Shown here piece by piece: positions 16,561-18,391 of a DNA stretch of 18,391 nucleotides. The stretch's first letter is position 1, and every line of letters begins with the position of its first letter. This DNA comes from CAZKNF01 sp964554105 (GTDB lineage Bacteria; Bacteroidota; Rhodothermia; Rhodothermales; VXPQ01). The translations under genes were made by a program, and so were the position numbers. The DNA is taken from the NCBI GenBank assembly GCA_964554105.1, contig CAZKNF010000067.1, positions 1-18,391 of the forward strand, in the 5' to 3' direction. The notes beneath the pieces were generated by a model. The model saw only the letters and a program-made list of their open reading frames with translations. It was not told the origin of the DNA and searched no databases.

Positions 16561-16902
16561 ATGGCCGTGTCAAAAGTACATATCACCCCAATTACTCCCG
16601 ATCCAAATTCGCGGGAAAGATACGGCTCCTCCGGCGACCGCACGCATCGCGAGGACGAGGCCGAACTCGAATCGCAGGAGGAAAAATCGGACCGCCTGGA
16701 AATCTCGAAGGGCGCCCGCGAGACCTATGCGATGCATGCGACAGGTCCGGATATGGACTTCGCACGCAAGGCGCTGGACAGGACGCCCGACCTCCAGGAG
16801 AACCGGGCGGGCCAGCTAATGCAGCACATCGAATCAGGCTACTATCGGCTTCCAGCCGTCATTCGGAAGATCGTCGCCCGCATGATTCCCGGACTTCGCT
16901 GA
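16561..16902 (+). CDS. flgM: FlgM-like anti-sigma-28 factor
   Basis: This 113-residue protein has a polar, charged and probably disordered N-terminal half. Its C-terminal half follows the FlgM pattern: DRLEISKGARE (44-54), ARKALDRTPDLQENRAGQL (68-86), HIESGYYRLPAV (89-100) and a final amphipathic IRKIVARMI helix (101-109). These correspond to the D-V-x-L-S, R-x-x-x-V-x-x-L-K and I-x-x-G-x-Y-x-V signatures of FlgM, which binds and silences sigma-28 until the flagellar hook is complete. FlgM is usually about 90-110 residues. An ATG at 16543 is in frame, but it coincides with the start site predicted from the sigma-28 promoter, so 16561 was chosen. No other flagellar gene is in the window. The family call rests on the sequence pattern plus the promoter. 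Confidence 0.78.
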   Translation: MAVSKVHITPITPDPNSRERYGSSGDRTHREDEAELESQEEKSDRLEISKGARETYAMHATGPDMDFARKALDRTPDLQENRAGQLMQHIESGYYRLPAVIRKIVARMIPGLR

Positions 16903-16908
16903 TCAACG

Positions 16909-16920
16909 ACCGGCGCCGGT
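16909..16920. other. Perfect 12-bp palindrome after the flgM-like gene
   Basis: ACCGGCGCCGGT lies 6 bp beyond the flgM-like stop codon. As RNA it could fold only as a four-pair stem on a GCGC loop, and the following DNA is moderately AT-rich without a clean T-run. It may be a weak terminator or a protein-binding site, or chance in GC-rich DNA. Confidence 0.2.
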
Positions 16921-17040
16921 GAATCAATTTCGCCTTTGAAATCGTGCATAGGCGCTATGGTTGGGCAGGTGTCCAAGCTTCACGCCGTGTCCGCGTTTTT
17001 CAGACAAGTGCGCTGCCGTCGTGCTTCATTTCAGCCGTCT

Positions 17041-18126
17041 ATGCATCTTGTAGCTCGGACGATCTTTATCGTCATTCACCTATCCGCATTGATCCTCTTC
17101 GCCGCAGGGTATCTCGGATACTTCATAGATCCGCGCACCGCATGGTGGCTTCAGCCTTTCGCCATCATCTTGCCGGCGTCGGCCTTGCTGTTGCTCATTC
17201 TCACGCTGATCTCCGCCATTTTTCGGTTCTGGATGACGTTTACCGCCGGCGTTCTGGCACTGCTGCTGTTCGGTGTGCGATATGCGCCTGGGCATGGGTC
17301 TGATCCTGAGCCTGGGGATAATACCGCATCCGATGACGCGCTTCTCACGATAGCGACATTCAATACGGCCAGTGCGCAAAACCAGGGAGAGCATAGAGAT
17401 GACGATCTACGCGACCTGATCTCTGTGGAAGAGCCTGACGTTATGTGCCTTCAGGAATTCTGGACCGGAAACTGGGAGGTATCTTCAGAGCCCCGCAGAT
17501 TCGCGCCCGCCGAAGAGATTCTAAACTCGCTTGGCTATTCCGTAATTGAGCCCGCGGTACACGGCGGTCAACGTCGGCCTCCCTCCGTACTGAGCACGTT
17601 GGATCACGGACGGCCATCCGTGATCGGTCTGTCGAGCCGCGATGGTTCGAACCCTGGCGGCACGCTCGTTCGCGTCCCGATTTCGCACAATGGCCGGTCG
17701 TTCGCCGTCTACAATGTACATCTGAAGAGCTTTACGACGAATCGACCGTGGGAGGACGGGCAGACATTTCGCCCGCGCGCCTGGTTTCGATTTCTTCAAA
17801 GTACGAGTGCGGCCTTCATCCAGCGGGCGGATGAAGCCGAGGAGATTCGGGATATTATTGATCGAGAGGATCTGCCGTTTCTCTTGTGCGGTGATTTCAA
17901 TGCGACCCCGCACGAGTGGACCTACGCGAAGCTAGCCGCCGGCCTCACCGACGCCTATCGCGCTTCGGGAGGCCTCTGGGGCGCTACATTCCCATCTTCT
18001 CGGCCGCTCGTACGTATCGATTTCATCCTGGCGAGTCCGGAATGGTTCGTCGCGAGCACCGATGTCGGACCAGATGGGTTCTCCGATCATCGACCGGTGA
18101 CCGCCCGTCTCAGGCTCCAGGAATGA
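17041..18126 (+). CDS. Membrane-anchored endonuclease/exonuclease/phosphatase family protein
   Basis: This 361-residue protein has three N-terminal membrane helices (about 6-28, 36-61 and 64-82) followed by a DNase I-like phosphohydrolase domain. The metal and catalytic residues of the superfamily are present: ATFNTAS (Asn108), LQEFW (Glu139), YNVHLKS (His227), GDFNATP (Asp285, Asn287), RIDFILAS and SDHRPV (Asp349, His350). The superfamily includes nucleases, phosphoinositide and sphingolipid phosphodiesterases, so the substrate is open; the membrane anchor would suit a lipid or extracytoplasmic target. The frame extends upstream to an ATG at 16936, but those 35 residues are unlike the family and the first membrane helix starts right after MHLVART, so 17041 was chosen. 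It lies 138 bp after the flgM-like gene on the same strand and may share its transcript. Confidence 0.88.
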   Translation: MHLVARTIFIVIHLSALILFAAGYLGYFIDPRTAWWLQPFAIILPASALLLLILTLISAIFRFWMTFTAGVLALLLFGVRYAPGHGSDPEPGDNTASDDALLTIATFNTASAQNQGEHRDDDLRDLISVEEPDVMCLQEFWTGNWEVSSEPRRFAPAEEILNSLGYSVIEPAVHGGQRRPPSVLSTLDHGRPSVIGLSSRDGSNPGGTLVRVPISHNGRSFAVYNVHLKSFTTNRPWEDGQTFRPRAWFRFLQSTSAAFIQRADEAEEIRDIIDREDLPFLLCGDFNATPHEWTYAKLAAGLTDAYRASGGLWGATFPSSRPLVRIDFILASPEWFVASTDVGPDGFSDHRPVTARLRLQE

Positions 18127-18274
18127 TGGCACTCGCGAAACGCGACTCGGGGAACTCACCCGTTACGATTTTCATAACAGGCGGCGGTGGGTCTTCGCTT
18201 CCTCTGCGGCGTGGTCATTACGCCTGGATCTTCGTGCGCGGATTAAGGCGTGTCGGAATTTGCGGGCAGCGACG

Positions 18275-18301
18275 TTGCATGCCACCGTTCTTGTCATGCA
18301 A
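18275..18301. repeat. Inverted repeat TTGCATG-N13-CATGCAA upstream of tRNA-Gln
   Basis: TTGCATG (18275-18281) and CATGCAA (18295-18301) are perfect 7-bp inverted arms with a 13-base gap, ending 18 bp before the tRNA gene. Arm centres are 20 bp apart, about two helical turns, as in many operators. The left arm also resembles a weak -35. No T-run follows on either strand, so a terminator is less likely. The rest of the 193-bp gap after the nuclease-family gene shows only small hairpins. Confidence 0.35.
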
Positions 18302-18319
18302 ACGCATCTCACACTGCAG

Positions 18320-18391
18320 TGCCCTGTAGCTCAATTGGCAGAGCGCCTGACTCTGGATCAGGAGGTTCTAGGTTCGAATCCTAGCAGGGCA
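18320..18391 (+). tRNA. tRNA-Gln, anticodon CTG (discriminator base beyond window)
   Basis: The 72 bases fold as a complete cloverleaf. The acceptor stem is TGCCCTG (18320-18326) with CAGGGCA (18385-18391). The D stem is GCTC/GAGC, and the anticodon stem CCTGA/TCAGG encloses the 7-base loop CTCTGGA, whose central bases are CTG. A 5-base variable loop AGGTT and the T arm CTAGG-TTCGAAT-CCTAG follow. Anticodon CTG reads the codon CAG, hence glutamine. The discriminator base and any encoded CCA lie just past the window end. Confidence 0.96.

Noticed and set aside
16936..17040. 35-codon N-terminal extension of the membrane phosphohydrolase
   Set aside because: The extension is unlike the family, and the first membrane helix follows directly after the ATG at 17041.
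18133..18175. Small hairpins (TCGCG-AAA-CGCGA, then CGGG/CCCG) followed by ATTTT after the nuclease-family gene
   Set aside because: The stems are only 4-5 bp and the T-run is short and distant, so this is too weak to call a terminator.

Overview
The window looks like chromosomal DNA of a GC-rich member of the Bacteroidota in the broad sense, most likely a Rhodothermota/Balneolota-type lineage. This is inferred from several features: a type III glutamine synthetase, an atpD-atpC pair detached from the other ATP synthase genes, an extra acidic insert in the beta subunit that is familiar from Bacteroidota, the gene order miaB / sigma-54 activator / lptE, and a general lack of strong Shine-Dalgarno sequences. 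No transposase, phage gene, CRISPR array or rRNA was seen.

Layout. Positions 1-1857 (+) hold the 3' part of glnN (glutamine synthetase III). It converges, with 14 bp between stops, on a long series of minus-strand genes running from about 16448 down to 1872. In transcription order these are ribD, ribE (riboflavin), miaB (tRNA modification), a receiver-less sigma-54 activator, lptE (LPS export lipoprotein), a membrane GT2 glycosyltransferase, a small TPR protein, anmK (muropeptide recycling kinase), thiL (thiamine), an NmrA-like NAD(P)-binding protein, atpD, atpC, and a D-serine-dehydratase/D-threonine-aldolase-like PLP enzyme. The section from miaB to the glycosyltransferase is tightly coupled, with overlaps of 8, 4 and 4 bp, and it continues with short gaps through the TPR gene to anmK and thiL. 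From miaB through anmK it reads mainly as an envelope-biogenesis operon with a built-in regulator.

On the plus strand, divergent from ribD, lies a small gene for a FlgM-like anti-sigma-28 factor. Immediately before it is a near-consensus sigma-28 (FliA-type) promoter: TAACGTTT, an exact 11-bp spacer, then GCCGATAC. This is the most striking signal in the window, because it suggests an autoregulated FliA/FlgM flagellar switch in a place with no flagellar genes. It also favours the internal ATG at 16561 as the flgM start. Downstream follow a membrane-anchored endonuclease/exonuclease/phosphatase-family protein and, at the very end, a tRNA-Gln(CTG) whose discriminator base falls outside the window.

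Apart from the sigma-28/flgM unit, most genes are recognisable housekeeping or envelope genes. The less-explained items are the sigma-54 activator coupled to lptE, the unassigned glycosyltransferase-TPR pair, and a few palindromes in promoter regions. All coordinates and motifs come from reading the sequence; family names come from recognised motifs, not from database searches.
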